Below are positions 7,206-16,572 of a DNA stretch of 35,000 nt, in pieces. The stretch is from Hyphomicrobiales bacterium (GTDB taxonomy: Bacteria > Pseudomonadota > Alphaproteobacteria > Rhizobiales > TMED25): NCBI GenBank assembly GCA_029245795.1, contig JAQWOP010000004.1, positions 1-35,000 on the forward strand, read 5' to 3'. Position 1 is the stretch's first letter. Each line of letters opens with the position of its first letter. A program made the translations under genes and the position numbers. Under the pieces are notes generated by a model. That model worked only from the letters and a program-made list of their open reading frames with translations, did no database searches and had not been told where the DNA came from.

Positions 7206-8153
7206 TTATTCAGTCCAGTTGTGGGATTCTTTTACAAAAATATCTTCGATGGATACTTTTTTAGTGATTAGTTCTTGCTCAAATAAGTAATCTAATAATT
7301 TCTGAATATTATTTCTATTAGATTTACTTAACCCATGCGGGTAGGGGTCATAATTAAATATATGCATGGTTTCAGACCATTGTTTATCAGCCCAAGGAAG
7401 CAATGTAGACCCTAGCTTTCTTTTTAAAGCTAATTTCTTACTATCACTATAAGCTTGGAATAATAAATGTCCAAGATTAGGATATTTTAAGTAAGTGTCT
7501 TGGTGAATCATTACACAATGATTAATAGGGTATATTCCTGTTTTATAAAAATAATCTTTCTCAATATCGATTACATTATCAAGAAGTGGTCTTAATTTTC
7601 TTTGACCGACATTCTTAAGGTTATCTTGGGTACGAGGGGCAATATAAGCATCTAATTCACCTTTAATAACCATTTCTTCTGGATCTTTATCAAGTAGAGA
7701 AAGTTTAGCTCTTTTGGGAGCTTCGAATCTCTGATTTTTATTTGCATACCAATCTATATCACTCCAATGAACTTCGTACTCATCCAGAAGTATTCCCCTA
7801 AGCCAAACTGCTGCTGTTTGCGAATAATCCTTTATACCAACTTTTAATTTCTTTAAATCCTTGATAGATTCTAATTTACTATCTTCTCTAACCCATATAA
7901 TCCCATGCCTAAAACCTCGATTTATAAATATTGGTATCGCAACCATATCACTTATATTTTTATCCCTCATCATGGTAAAATTAGATAGGGAGAATTCAGA
8001 TACTTCAAAAAGTTCATGATTAAGGATTTTATTATATATATCGGGCAAGTTAGATGGGATATAATTTAAATTGATATCTTCTTTAACCCCAGATATGTCT
8101 AAAGTAAATTCGTAATCTCCTCCAAGGATATTAATATTTTTCTCTGTATTCAC
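7206..8153 (-). CDS. Solute-binding-fold protein of the 4,5-dihydroxyphthalate decarboxylase (Pht5)-like family
   Basis: This 315-residue protein lacks a signal peptide and has the periplasmic-binding fold seen in Pht5-like decarboxylases. It has the EVSEFSLSNF stretch, the DLKKLKVGIKDYSQTAAVWLRGIL strand-helix, EMVIKGELDAYIAPR, and a C-terminal YDPYPHGLSKSNRNNIQKLLDYLFEQELI stretch typical of the family. The start is GTG at 8153 with an AAAGG ribosome site; no better ATG precedes it. No aromatic degradation genes are nearby, so decarboxylation of dihydroxyphthalate is not supported. It may act on another small acid or be a cytoplasmic binding protein. Family call fairly sure, substrate unknown. 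Confidence 0.75.
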   Translation of the reverse strand: MNTEKNINILGGDYEFTLDISGVKEDINLNYIPSNLPDIYNKILNHELFEVSEFSLSNFTMMRDKNISDMVAIPIFINRGFRHGIIWVREDSKLESIKDLKKLKVGIKDYSQTAAVWLRGILLDEYEVHWSDIDWYANKNQRFEAPKRAKLSLLDKDPEEMVIKGELDAYIAPRTQDNLKNVGQRKLRPLLDNVIDIEKDYFYKTGIYPINHCVMIHQDTYLKYPNLGHLLFQAYSDSKKLALKRKLGSTLLPWADKQWSETMHIFNYDPYPHGLSKSNRNNIQKLLDYLFEQELITKKVSIEDIFVKESHNWTE

Positions 8154-8201
8154 TTCGAACCTTTTATTGGGAGTCTATAATTTCTAGTATTAGATCCTTT
8201 T

Positions 8202-8741
8202 TTATATTGCAGCTGATATTGCGGCAGCATTTTTAGAATTTTTAGCTAATTGATTTTCGATATTTGATATTGCTTCAATCTCTTTAATACCTCTAGATCT
8301 AGATACTTCTTTCGCCAGTCTATCGAGGGCAGATTCATATAATTGCCTTTCGGAGTATGATTGCTCGGATTGGCTCGGATTTCTATGTAAATCTCTTACA
8401 ACTTCCGATAGTGCAATTATATCTCCTGAATTTATCTTTGTTTCATATTCTTGAGCTCTCCTGCTCCACATTGTTTTCTTTGTTTTTGCATTGCTCTTAA
8501 GAATAACAAAAGCTTCATCAATAAGTGTTGTATCAGATATTGATCTCATACCAGTTGAAGTGGCTTTACCAATAGGCACCCGAAGTGTCATCTTATCTTC
8601 TTCAAAATAGATAACATATAGTTCTAACTTCGTGCCAGCTATCTCTTGTTCAACAATTTCAGTAACCTTTCCAACTCCATGTGAGGGATATACAACGTAC
8701 TGATTTAATTTATAGTTCTTATTCGTATTTGATTTTTCCAT
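8202..8741 (-). CDS. carD: CarD/CdnL family RNA polymerase-interacting regulator
   Basis: A 179-residue cytoplasmic protein. The N-terminal Tudor-like RNA-polymerase-interacting domain (residues about 10-70) has YVVYPSHGVGKVTEI and LRVPIGKATSTGMRSI. The helical C-terminal DNA-contacting domain follows, with the conserved W (TMWSRRAQEYETKI) and SYSERQLYESALDRLAKEVS. CarD/CdnL stabilises open promoter complexes, notably at rRNA promoters, and is widespread in Alphaproteobacteria. Start ATG 8741 has AAGGA upstream. It lies 22 bases after fdxA on the same strand, the order seen in many alphaproteobacteria. Confidence 0.92.
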   Translation of the reverse strand: MEKSNTNKNYKLNQYVVYPSHGVGKVTEIVEQEIAGTKLELYVIYFEEDKMTLRVPIGKATSTGMRSISDTTLIDEAFVILKSNAKTKKTMWSRRAQEYETKINSGDIIALSEVVRDLHRNPSQSEQSYSERQLYESALDRLAKEVSRSRGIKEIEAISNIENQLAKNSKNAAAISAAI

Positions 8742-8763
8742 TGACTAGTATTCCTTTTTTTAA

Positions 8764-9102
8764 TTAATCACCTTTACCTGGTTCTTCAGAAAAGTGTTCT
8801 GTTAATTTATTTTCCATATCTTTATAAGTATCCGCGTCAGACGGTGGGTCTTTTTTAATTGTTATGTTTGGCCAAATTTCAGAATACTTCCTATTAAGTT
8901 CAAGATATTCTTCCATACCAGGCTCCGTATCTGGTAAAATTGCTTCAATTGGACATTCAGGCTCACAAACTCCACAGTCGATACACTCATCGGGGTTGAT
9001 GACTAGCATATTCTTACCTTCATAAAAGCAGTCGACTGGGCATACTTCAACACAATCCATAAATTTGCATTTAATACAAGCTTGATTCACAACATATGTC
9101 AT
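8764..9102 (-). CDS. fdxA: 7Fe ferredoxin FdxA
   Basis: A 112-residue ferredoxin that binds one 3Fe-4S and one 4Fe-4S cluster and carries low-potential electrons in the cytoplasm. Cysteines at 9, 17, 21, 25, 40, 43, 46 and 50 match the classical 7Fe set (CxxxxxxxCxxxCP followed by [12 protein letters not shown]). The C-terminal extension with [12 protein letters not shown] is also typical of alphaproteobacterial FdxA. ATG 9102 follows AAGGAAC. It sits between the helicase and carD genes; the electron partner is not evident. Confidence 0.94.
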   Translation of the reverse strand: MTYVVNQACIKCKFMDCVEVCPVDCFYEGKNMLVINPDECIDCGVCEPECPIEAILPDTEPGMEEYLELNRKYSEIWPNITIKKDPPSDADTYKDMENKLTEHFSEEPGKGD

Positions 9103-9130
9103 TCTAGTTCCTTATATCTAAAAACTAAGA

Positions 9131-9226
9131 AATTTAAGATCATGAGATTTATATATATATATATAACAGAAATATTTATGAAAATTTAAGATCATGAGAT
9201 TTATATATAACAGAAATCTTTATGAA
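9131..9226. repeat. Tandem direct duplication at the 3' end of the helicase gene
   Basis: Two adjacent copies of a unit starting AATTTAAGATCATGAGATTT and ending TTTATGAA lie at 9131-9182 (52 bp) and 9183-9226 (44 bp). They differ by eight bases in an internal TA run and by one A/C change. The second copy runs into the last codons and stop of the helicase gene, so the first copy looks like a duplicated gene end. On the minus strand the second copy can pair AGATTT with AAATCT; the single change breaks this in the first copy. No coding role is seen. Confidence 0.85.
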
Positions 9227-11688
9227 TTTGAAGCACTGTTAATTTTCTTCAATATGAAGAAAGGGTTATTATCACTATTAGGTTCAATTTTGCTGAAATT
9301 TTTCTTATTCTTTTTCTTTATCCAACTTATATTTTTTTCAGATGTTTTTTTTCTCATTTTTACAAAACCTAATCCAGTAAGTAATTTCTCAATACTATCC
9401 TTTTTTAAGTCCAACTGTGCAGATATTTGATCATTCAATATAAATTTATTTGATTTTTCAATTTGTCTTTGAATTCTAATCGAACTTAGTAATTTTTCTA
9501 TAACATCAGGTCTAATTATTAAACTACTATTCTCAAAATACCCAAGTTTTTTATAAAAATCAGATTCTTTTGAATTTTTAATAATTTTAAGGTTCAATAA
9601 TTCAGATTTTGTTATTTTAATATCTTCATAAATTTTTAATAATAAGGATCTTAAAAAAAATTCTTTATCATCAAATATATTCTTAAAGTAGATGTATTTC
9701 TCACCAATAAATATTCCAAAAGCTCGCAGCTCCTTCTTTTCATATCTGGATAATTGTTCAAAATTAATTCCAAGATTATTTTTATTTGCAACACCTAGGT
9801 TCTCTAACATAGAAAACTTTATTGCAGATAAAGAGCCTTTAAAATTAGACTCATGAAATTTAATAAGACCAGGAATTAATGAGTTGATATAGTTCGACAA
9901 CCATTGATTTAATTTAATTATGATTCTTTTCTTATTTATATCAGTGAGGTTATCGTCACAAATAATTTGTATATTTGGTTTTAAAATTTCTGAACTTTTC
10001 TTTATGGTTGCAATAGGCATTTCTTGCCATAAAATTTGCTTCTCATTTGATAATTGAAATTCATCTGATTTACTAGATAAGATCAGTAAACTTTGTTCAT
10101 TAATTTTACTCACAATAATTTTATTCAGTTTACTTTTGGCTAATTTATTTAGTTTAGCTGAGGACTGATGTTTAAATTTTAAACCGTTCACAGTTCCCAA
10201 AGAGACATTACCTACATTAATTTTATTTCTTTCATCAATCTTAATTAGATTAAGATCTGAGTGATTAATTAATATACTTGTTCTTTTATCTATGAACCTT
10301 TGCATTAATCTCTCATGCAATGTATCAGATAATTTATCTTCAATTGACCTTGTTTTCTTTTGCCAATAATCTGTATCTTCTACCCAGTTCTTCTTATTTG
10401 CAATAAAATTACAAGTTCTTATGAAGGAAATTTTATTGGACAGTCCATCAATATCACCTTGGTATTTTGCAGATAATTTAACTTCCTTTTCAAGCCAGTC
10501 ATTATCTAAATATCCATTATTTTCTGTTATGTCAGAAAATATTTTTAGAACGATCTTGGTATGACTATCTATGCCAGTTTGTCTATAGTCTGGAATTTGA
10601 CAAATTTCCCACAATAATTGGAGTTCATCTTTTTCTAATTTCCTATAATCGAGTAATTTATTTTCATAAATATGTTCAAGTGTAAGATGATCTTCACCAG
10701 TCATTATTGGTTTTAAAAAAGGCAAATTCGGTCTTATCCGAAGGCTATCTAGGATTGATTTAATTGAAGTATATTTTAAATTAGTATTTCTCCATTTAAT
10801 ATTATCAATATTATTGAATTTATGGCTCTCAACTGCTGAAACAATATCTAAGCTTAGATCAGGACTTGGGTGAGTCATGCAAAATGATCCATTATTTTTA
10901 TATCTCCCAGCTCTCCCAGCTATTTGGCCAATTTCATATGGCAAGAGATAACGATATTTTGAACCATCGAATTTTTTTATTGAATCAAATGCGATATTAT
11001 CAATATCCATATTTAACCCCATTCCAATTGCGTCTGTTGCCACCAGATAATCTGCCTCTCCTGATTGATACAAATCCACTTGAGCATTCCTAGTTCTTGG
11101 GGATAAAGCTCCTAATACTACTGCTGTTCCACCATTCTGCTGTCTGACAAAATCTGCAATCTCATAGACTCTATTAACTGAAAAAGCAATGATTGCAGAC
11201 CTTTTCTTTAGACGGGATATTTTTTTAGTTCCTTCATAAGTCAGACTAGATAATCGTGGTTTATTTTGTATTTCTATATCTGGTATAATTTTCTTCAGTA
11301 TTGGTTCAATCGTATTAGACCCCAAAAAAATTGTTTCTTTTAGACCTCTTGACTCATATATTCTTTTTGTAAATATGTGCCCTCTTTCATTATCATTTGC
11401 TAATTGAATTTCATCAACAGCTATGAAATCCATAGGTATATCCGTGGGCATTGCTTCTACTGTACAGATGTAATATTTTGGATACTTGGGTATATACTTC
11501 TCTTCCCCAGTTATTAAAGCTACTGCTTGTTGTCCAATTTTTAAAGAAATTTGATCATATATTTCTCTAGCTAGCAATCGCAGAGGAACACCAATCATTC
11601 CATTATTATGTTTTAGCATGGCATTTATAGCCATATAAGTTTTACCAGTATTTGTTGGACCTAATATTGCTTTTATTCTATGTGCCAT
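9220..11688 (-). CDS. SUV3-like ATP-dependent RNA/DNA helicase
   Basis: An 822-residue superfamily 2 helicase of the SUV3 type, related to the mitochondrial degradosome helicase. It has Walker A GPTNTGKT (residues 10-17), Walker B DEIQ (92-95), motif III-like FLGSNT, motif V DAIGMGLNMD, and motif VI QIAGRAGRY near 255-265. The long C-terminal part (from about 380) is lysine/asparagine-rich and ends shortly after IEKLLTGLGFVKMRKK. The family unwinds RNA 3' to 5' for decay; the bacterial role is little studied. It is the first gene of a minus-strand series with fdxA and carD. In many alphaproteobacteria an S4-domain gene sits between helicase and fdxA; here only the repeat is present. Confidence 0.88.
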   Translation of the reverse strand: MAHRIKAILGPTNTGKTYMAINAMLKHNNGMIGVPLRLLAREIYDQISLKIGQQAVALITGEEKYIPKYPKYYICTVEAMPTDIPMDFIAVDEIQLANDNERGHIFTKRIYESRGLKETIFLGSNTIEPILKKIIPDIEIQNKPRLSSLTYEGTKKISRLKKRSAIIAFSVNRVYEIADFVRQQNGGTAVVLGALSPRTRNAQVDLYQSGEADYLVATDAIGMGLNMDIDNIAFDSIKKFDGSKYRYLLPYEIGQIAGRAGRYKNNGSFCMTHPSPDLSLDIVSAVESHKFNNIDNIKWRNTNLKYTSIKSILDSLRIRPNLPFLKPIMTGEDHLTLEHIYENKLLDYRKLEKDELQLLWEICQIPDYRQTGIDSHTKIVLKIFSDITENNGYLDNDWLEKEVKLSAKYQGDIDGLSNKISFIRTCNFIANKKNWVEDTDYWQKKTRSIEDKLSDTLHERLMQRFIDKRTSILINHSDLNLIKIDERNKINVGNVSLGTVNGLKFKHQSSAKLNKLAKSKLNKIIVSKINEQSLLILSSKSDEFQLSNEKQILWQEMPIATIKKSSEILKPNIQIICDDNLTDINKKRIIIKLNQWLSNYINSLIPGLIKFHESNFKGSLSAIKFSMLENLGVANKNNLGINFEQLSRYEKKELRAFGIFIGEKYIYFKNIFDDKEFFLRSLLLKIYEDIKITKSELLNLKIIKNSKESDFYKKLGYFENSSLIIRPDVIEKLLSSIRIQRQIEKSNKFILNDQISAQLDLKKDSIEKLLTGLGFVKMRKKTSEKNISWIKKKNKKNFSKIEPNSDNNPFFILKKINSASNS

Positions 11689-11838
11689 CTAATGCATCAT
11701 TTAAATAATTAATGGTTTCTTTATTTTTTTAGAACACTTGAAGAACATACCATGTCCGAATCAATAATCTTTCTTAATTCATCTTTTGTTCTATACTAGA
11801 TGTAGTATATTAATGATGAATAGTACATATTAAATTTA

Positions 11839-12663
11839 TCAAAAAGATAAGCTTTCACCGTTAACTATCATCCCCTTTAATTCTATTGATGAGTTCATAC
11901 CTTCACTTGTTGATATTTTAGTTGGAATTAATATAGAAAAGTTATTTATAAGCTTGACTTTTGCCAATTGGATTAGAAAAGGTGAGGATGGATCCTCTCT
12001 TTCTTTTTGGTATTCTTTATCAGAAAATCCACTTAAGGGTATATATTTAAGGGAACATTGGCCAATATTTTCCAATAACTCATAGCGAAGAGAAAAGATT
12101 CTTCTACCGTCAGTAATTTTTTTACTTCCTTCACATATATTTTTAGATGGATATATAGACATTTCGAGAATTGATGAGATAGGGTCAATTATATCTGGAT
12201 TCAGATTATTATGCAATTCCAAGCGTTTTTCATCAGCAATTGTGGGCCTTGCAAGAATATTATGAAGGCCATTCCTATAAACAATACTAATATGTCCTAC
12301 CCCCTTTTTAGTTTCTATATGATTATTATAAAATTTTGGCTGGATTTCTGATTTTTTAAGAGTTCCTCTTGCTGAAAATGTCCAAGTTGAATTTGAAAAA
12401 ATATCTCCAAGTCCCTGAGTTTCAATCACTGCACTAGAAAAGAATTGTGACTCTGTAAGGTTAACCTCAAAATCAAGTTTAGCTATTCTAAGACCAAGAG
12501 ATTTAATTTCATAATTAAGGTTTATTTGATGATCAAGATAATATCTATCTTCAATTAGATAAGTGGTTTTCTTTTCATCTATATCCTCATCGGCTATCAA
12601 GGAATTAGGACAAAAATAAAGAAGAAAGCAAAAGCAGAAAAGCAACGCATTAATTAATTTCAT
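11839..12663 (-). CDS. DUF3108 family exported protein
   Basis: A 274-residue protein with a signal peptide (MKLINALLFCFCFLLYFC, cleavage near SLIA-DED). The mature part is a beta-rich DUF3108-type domain: YEIKSLGLRIAKLDFEVNL, ETQGLGDIFSN, FYNNHIETKKG. These proteins are periplasmic, and their role is unknown. I chose ATG 12663 rather than the TTG at 12690, because the signal peptide then begins properly. It diverges from rpmB, a pairing common in Alphaproteobacteria. Six cysteines are present, three of them in the signal region. Confidence 0.82.
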   Translation of the reverse strand: MKLINALLFCFCFLLYFCPNSLIADEDIDEKKTTYLIEDRYYLDHQINLNYEIKSLGLRIAKLDFEVNLTESQFFSSAVIETQGLGDIFSNSTWTFSARGTLKKSEIQPKFYNNHIETKKGVGHISIVYRNGLHNILARPTIADEKRLELHNNLNPDIIDPISSILEMSIYPSKNICEGSKKITDGRRIFSLRYELLENIGQCSLKYIPLSGFSDKEYQKEREDPSSPFLIQLAKVKLINNFSILIPTKISTSEGMNSSIELKGMIVNGESLSF

Positions 12664-12783
12664 TTTTTTATCTTTAATATAATCTTTCAAAAATATTATA
12701 TTAAAATTTGTAAATTAATTATAACTTTATTTAATTTATACTATTAATTTTTTTATTTTTTTAATTGATTTATCATTATCAAG

Positions 12784-12812
12784 TTGACTGACCATCAGTG
12801 AAAGGTTATACA
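12784..12812 (+). promoter_or_regulatory. Sigma70-type promoter of rpmB
   Basis: TTGACT (12784-12789) and TATACA (12807-12812) are separated by exactly 17 bases and match consensus at five of six positions each. The predicted start near 12819 gives a leader of about 24 bases with GGAG before the rpmB ATG. Position and strength suit a ribosomal protein gene. Confidence 0.75.
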
Positions 12813-12842
12813 AAGTCTAAGATTACTATATGGAGAATTTCA

Positions 12843-13136
12843 ATGTCAAGAAAGTGTGAATTAACTGGGAAAGCTGTTATGTCTGGAAATAATGTCAGTC
12901 ATGCTAAGAACAGAAATCGTAGAAAATTCCTACCAAATCTGAATCAGGTTTCACTTCATAGTAATTTACTTGATGAAAAAGTTTACTTAAGAATTTCATC
13001 AAATGCACTTAGAAGCGTTGAGCATAGAGGTGGACTAGACGAATTCTTAGTTAAAGAATCTTCAGAAAATTTATCCCCAAAAGCTCTCATAATAAAAAAA
13101 CGTGTAATTAAAGCTAAGAATAATCTTGTAACTTAA
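12843..13136 (+). CDS. rpmB: 50S ribosomal protein L28
   Basis: A 97-residue large-subunit ribosomal protein. It begins [21 protein letters not shown], continues [13 protein letters not shown], and has [21 protein letters not shown], all diagnostic of L28. Only one cysteine is present, so this is the zinc-free form. ATG 12843 is preceded by GGAGAATTTCA. A GTG at 12798 would add 15 residues with no family counterpart and overlaps the promoter, so I rejected it. The stop shares one base with the start of the next gene. Confidence 0.96.
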   Translation: MSRKCELTGKAVMSGNNVSHAKNRNRRKFLPNLNQVSLHSNLLDEKVYLRISSNALRSVEHRGGLDEFLVKESSENLSPKALIIKKRVIKAKNNLVT

Positions 13137-13744
13137 TGAAAAAATACATCGTTCCATACATGGTTGTGTGTATGTTACTAGTAATTCTAGTATCAAATAT
13201 TCTAGTGCAATACCCTATTCATATATGGGGGTTAGAAGACATATTAACATGGGCCGCTCTCACATATCCATTAGCATTCTTCATTACTGATATAACTAAT
13301 AAGATATATGGCGTGCATAAAGCAAGAAGAATAGTTTATTGGGGTTTCTTTTTTGCAGTAATCTTATCGATCTATTTTTCTACACCGAGAATTGCCGTTG
13401 CCTCAGGAACAGCATTCATAATATCTCAATTACTAGATATTTATATTTTTTCTAGACTAAACAAGTATGACTGGTGGAAGGCTCCTTTAATTTCATCAAC
13501 AATTGGTTCAAGTATTGATACAATCTTATTTTTCTCTCTGGCTTTTTCAATAAACTTCTCTCTTCTTGGTAATGCAGACAGTTTTGCTATTGAAAAAGTA
13601 AATCTATTAACGGATGGCATTAATATTTCGAGATGGGTATTATGGGCTTTTGGAGATTTTTGTGTCAAGTTAATAGTTGCTTTTATCCTCCTTGCACCAT
13701 TTAGAATTTTCTATTTAAAATATAATTTATTATCAGGAAAATAA
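13136..13744 (+). CDS. VUT family (YhhQ-like) queuosine precursor transporter
   Basis: A 202-residue integral membrane protein with about six membrane segments. It resembles the VUT/YhhQ family: YPIHIWGLEDILTWAALTYPLAFFITDITNKIYG, then RIAVASGTAFIISQLLDI and APLISSTIGSSIDTILFFSLAF. YhhQ imports preQ0/preQ1, precursors of the modified tRNA base queuosine. Starts one base inside the rpmB stop, so it is translationally coupled to it. Its stop abuts the convergent cobT stop with no gap. Substrate is inferred from family. Confidence 0.87.
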   Translation: MKKYIVPYMVVCMLLVILVSNILVQYPIHIWGLEDILTWAALTYPLAFFITDITNKIYGVHKARRIVYWGFFFAVILSIYFSTPRIAVASGTAFIISQLLDIYIFSRLNKYDWWKAPLISSTIGSSIDTILFFSLAFSINFSLLGNADSFAIEKVNLLTDGINISRWVLWAFGDFCVKLIVAFILLAPFRIFYLKYNLLSGK

Positions 13745-15553
13745 CTATTTATTGGCTTTTTCGTCAAAGAGCTCAGCAAGTTTTTCTGTCATTGCCCCAC
13801 CTAATTCTTCAACATCAATAATTGTAACAGCTCTTTTGTAATATCTTGTTACGTCGTGTCCTATTCCTATTGCAATTAACTCTATATCTTTATCTGCCTC
13901 TATCTTACTTATTACTTTTTTTAGGTGTAACTCTAAATAATTACCTGAATTAACAGATAAGGAAGAGTCATCTACAGGAGCGCCATCAGATATTACCATC
14001 ATAATTTTTCTTTGTTCTTGTCTCTTTTGAAGTCGATTATATGCCCAATCTAGAGCTTCCCCATCTATATTTTCTTTCAATAGGCCTTCTTTCATCATTA
14101 AACCCAGGTTACGTTTTGCTCTTCTCCATGGTGCATCAGCAGATTTATATATTATATGTCGTAAATCATTTAATCGACCTGGTCTCATTGGTTTCCCTGA
14201 ATTTGTCCAAACTTCTCTTGATTGACCTCCCTTCCATGCTTTGGTAGTAAATCCAAGAACTTCAGCTTTTACTCCGCACCTTTCGAGTGTACGAGTCAAT
14301 ATGTCAGCACATGTTGCTGCGACCATGATTGGTCGTCCCCGCATAGACCCAGAATTATCGATTAGTAAAGTAACGATTGTATCACGGAAATCTGTATCTC
14401 TCTCCATTTTGAATGAAAGAGGTTGCATTGGATCCGTTACTACTCGAACTAGCCTTGCTGTATCTAAAGTACCTTCCTCTAAATCAAAATCCCAAGAACG
14501 ATTTTGTTGGGCCATTAATTTTCTTTGAAGTTTATTTGCTAATCTAGCCACTATACCCTGTAAGTTTGATATTTGTTTGTCTAGATAATTTCTTAGTCTA
14601 TCCAATTCTTCTGGTTCAGCAATTTCTTCAGCAGATATGATTTCATCAAATTCTGAGGTAAATATTTTATATGCTTTTCGGATATTATTTGGGCTATCCT
14701 CGATCTCTCCTTGATTATCAGGTACAGAACTTTCATCACCTTCTTCTTCTGAGCCTTCTAATTCATCAAGATCAATCAGTTCTTCAGCATCATCATCTAT
14801 AGTTTCTGTTTCATCTGGGTTGAATTCTTCACTGAGCTCGGTATTTTCTTCTTCTGATCCATCGAGTTCGCTCTCACCATCTTGATCTTTTGATGAAGAT
14901 GGGTCTGGATCACCCAACATACTAGAGATATCTAATGCATTCAGAAGAGCTGGTATTTTGCTTGCAAATAATTCTTGGTCAAATATATCATTCTTTAGAC
15001 TCTCTAATTCATTTAAAGCTTTTTTATTTATATGTGGTCTCCATAAATCAACAAATTTTCTTGTATTATTTGGAGGTGAAAAGCCAGTTAGACTTTCTCT
15101 AACAATTAGACTGATTGCCTCACTTACAGGAGCTTCATCTTTATTTGTTATATTATTAAGTACAGAGTTTCTATAATTTGCTATATTTCTTGCATTAAGG
15201 TTTGATGCACAACCTGGCATAGCAATAGCTCCAACTGCTTCAATACGAGCGTCTTCAACGGCATCGAAGATACTTTGAGCTTGAGGTGAGGAAGGTTTAT
15301 ATTTTTGATGTATTTCTTGATTATGATTCTTAATCTTTAAAGCTAATAAGTCTGCATTTCCTCTTAGTATGGCGAGCTCTTCTTTATTAAGAGTATTCCC
15401 AGGATCTCTCAGTTTTATCTTTTTTCCATTTAAATGAGGAGGTTCATCACCAAATATAACTTCTAAGTCTGGCTCTTCAGCAATTGACCTTGTTGCCTCC
15501 GCTATCGTTTTTTTTAAGATATCAGCAAAATTATTTTCTTTTGTTTCTGACAA
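13745..15553 (-). CDS. cobT: Cobaltochelatase subunit CobT
   Basis: A 602-residue protein. The N-terminal CobT domain (about 1-210) is followed by a strongly acidic linker rich in Glu, Asp and Ser (about 215-285). The C-terminal von Willebrand A domain has the metal-site motif DNSGS (Asp399, Ser401, Ser403). CobT and the AAA+ protein CobS form the motor that drives CobN to insert cobalt in aerobic B12 synthesis. The start is TTG 15553, since the next Met is far inside the conserved domain; it lies five bases after the cobS stop. No cobN or other B12 gene is in the window, so the true client could be another protein. Confidence 0.92.
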   Translation of the reverse strand: MSETKENNFADILKKTIAEATRSIAEEPDLEVIFGDEPPHLNGKKIKLRDPGNTLNKEELAILRGNADLLALKIKNHNQEIHQKYKPSSPQAQSIFDAVEDARIEAVGAIAMPGCASNLNARNIANYRNSVLNNITNKDEAPVSEAISLIVRESLTGFSPPNNTRKFVDLWRPHINKKALNELESLKNDIFDQELFASKIPALLNALDISSMLGDPDPSSSKDQDGESELDGSEEENTELSEEFNPDETETIDDDAEELIDLDELEGSEEEGDESSVPDNQGEIEDSPNNIRKAYKIFTSEFDEIISAEEIAEPEELDRLRNYLDKQISNLQGIVARLANKLQRKLMAQQNRSWDFDLEEGTLDTARLVRVVTDPMQPLSFKMERDTDFRDTIVTLLIDNSGSMRGRPIMVAATCADILTRTLERCGVKAEVLGFTTKAWKGGQSREVWTNSGKPMRPGRLNDLRHIIYKSADAPWRRAKRNLGLMMKEGLLKENIDGEALDWAYNRLQKRQEQRKIMMVISDGAPVDDSSLSVNSGNYLELHLKKVISKIEADKDIELIAIGIGHDVTRYYKRAVTIIDVEELGGAMTEKLAELFDEKANK

Positions 15554-15558
15554 ATTTT

Positions 15559-16548
15559 TTACTCTTCACTTGATTTTAATAGTTCTACACCTTGAAGCTC
15601 ACTGTCAAAGCATCTCTGATAGAATTCTGCTACAACAGGTCTTTCAAGCTCATCACATTTATTTAAAAATGTTAGTCTGAACGCAAATCCAATATCAGCG
15701 AATATTTGGTTATTTTCAGCCCAAGTGAGAACTGTTCTTGGACTCATTACAGTGGAAAGGTCACCATTTACAAATGCATTCCTTGATAATTCTGCTACTT
15801 TTACCATTTTATCAATAATCTGGTGCCCATCTTTTGTATCGTATTCTCGTGCTTTTGAAATAATAATTGATTTTTCAACATCATGAGGAAGATAATTTAG
15901 TGTTGAAACGATTGACCATCGATCCATTTGCCCCTGATTTATCTGTTGGGTGCCATGGTAAAGTCCAGTTGTATCACCTAAGCCTACTGTATTTGTAGTT
16001 GAAAACATTCTAAAGTATGGATGAGGTGTAATGACTTTGCTTTGGTCCAAGAGAGTTAATTTTCCTGAAACTTCAAGAATTCTTTGAATGACAAACATTA
16101 CATCTGGTCGACCTGCATCATACTCATCAAAGACGAGAGCAATATTAGATTGCAGTGCCCATGGAAGCATACCTTCCTTGAATTCTGTCACCTGTTTCCC
16201 TTCTCGAAGAACAATTGCATCTTTACCAATTAGATCAATCCTACTCACATGACTATCAAGATTGATTCTAACACACGGCCAATTGAGCCTTGCCGCAACC
16301 TGCTCTATATGGGTTGATTTACCCGTTCCATGATAACCTTGAACCATTACTCTTCTATTATGAGAAAATCCAGCTAAAATTGCCAAGGTTGTCTGCGGAT
16401 CAAATATATACGCTTCATCTATTTCTGGGACATACTCATTTCTTTTTGAATATGCCGGCACTTTTAGTTTTGATTTGAAACCAAATGTCTTTTCTACTGA
16501 AATTTCAATATCTGGTGTATCATTAATATCTTGATTATTTGTATTCAT
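15559..16548 (-). CDS. cobS: Cobaltochelatase subunit CobS, AAA+ ATPase
   Basis: A 329-residue MoxR-type AAA+ ATPase. It has the CobS N-terminus ([30 protein letters not shown]), Walker A GYHGTGKS (residues 71-78), Walker B with [18 protein letters not shown], and sensor stretch [33 protein letters not shown]. It hydrolyses ATP to remodel its partner with CobT. It is upstream of cobT on the same strand and probably co-translated. The DnaJ-like gene ends 24 bases upstream, giving the J-protein/cobS/cobT order known from Alphaproteobacteria. Confidence 0.93.
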   Translation of the reverse strand: MNTNNQDINDTPDIEISVEKTFGFKSKLKVPAYSKRNEYVPEIDEAYIFDPQTTLAILAGFSHNRRVMVQGYHGTGKSTHIEQVAARLNWPCVRINLDSHVSRIDLIGKDAIVLREGKQVTEFKEGMLPWALQSNIALVFDEYDAGRPDVMFVIQRILEVSGKLTLLDQSKVITPHPYFRMFSTTNTVGLGDTTGLYHGTQQINQGQMDRWSIVSTLNYLPHDVEKSIIISKAREYDTKDGHQIIDKMVKVAELSRNAFVNGDLSTVMSPRTVLTWAENNQIFADIGFAFRLTFLNKCDELERPVVAEFYQRCFDSELQGVELLKSSEE

Positions 16549-16572
16549 TTTACTTCCTTTAGTTACAATTTT

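Noticed and set aside
9194-9430. Plus-strand 78-residue ORF over the helicase 3' end
   Set aside because: A Phe-rich product of AT-rich antisense sequence (Lys codons read as Phe); it starts in the tandem repeat and has no support.
11793-11808. ATACTA/TAGTAT hairpin between the helicase and DUF3108 genes
   Set aside because: A short AT stem with no U-run in either direction, so not a supported terminator.
12664-12690. TTG start of the DUF3108 gene at 12690
   Set aside because: It would put charged residues before the signal peptide; ATG 12663 gives a normal export signal.
12798-12842. Extended N-terminus of L28 from GTG 12798
   Set aside because: It overlaps the promoter -10 region and adds residues absent from L28; ATG 12843 has GGAG upstream.
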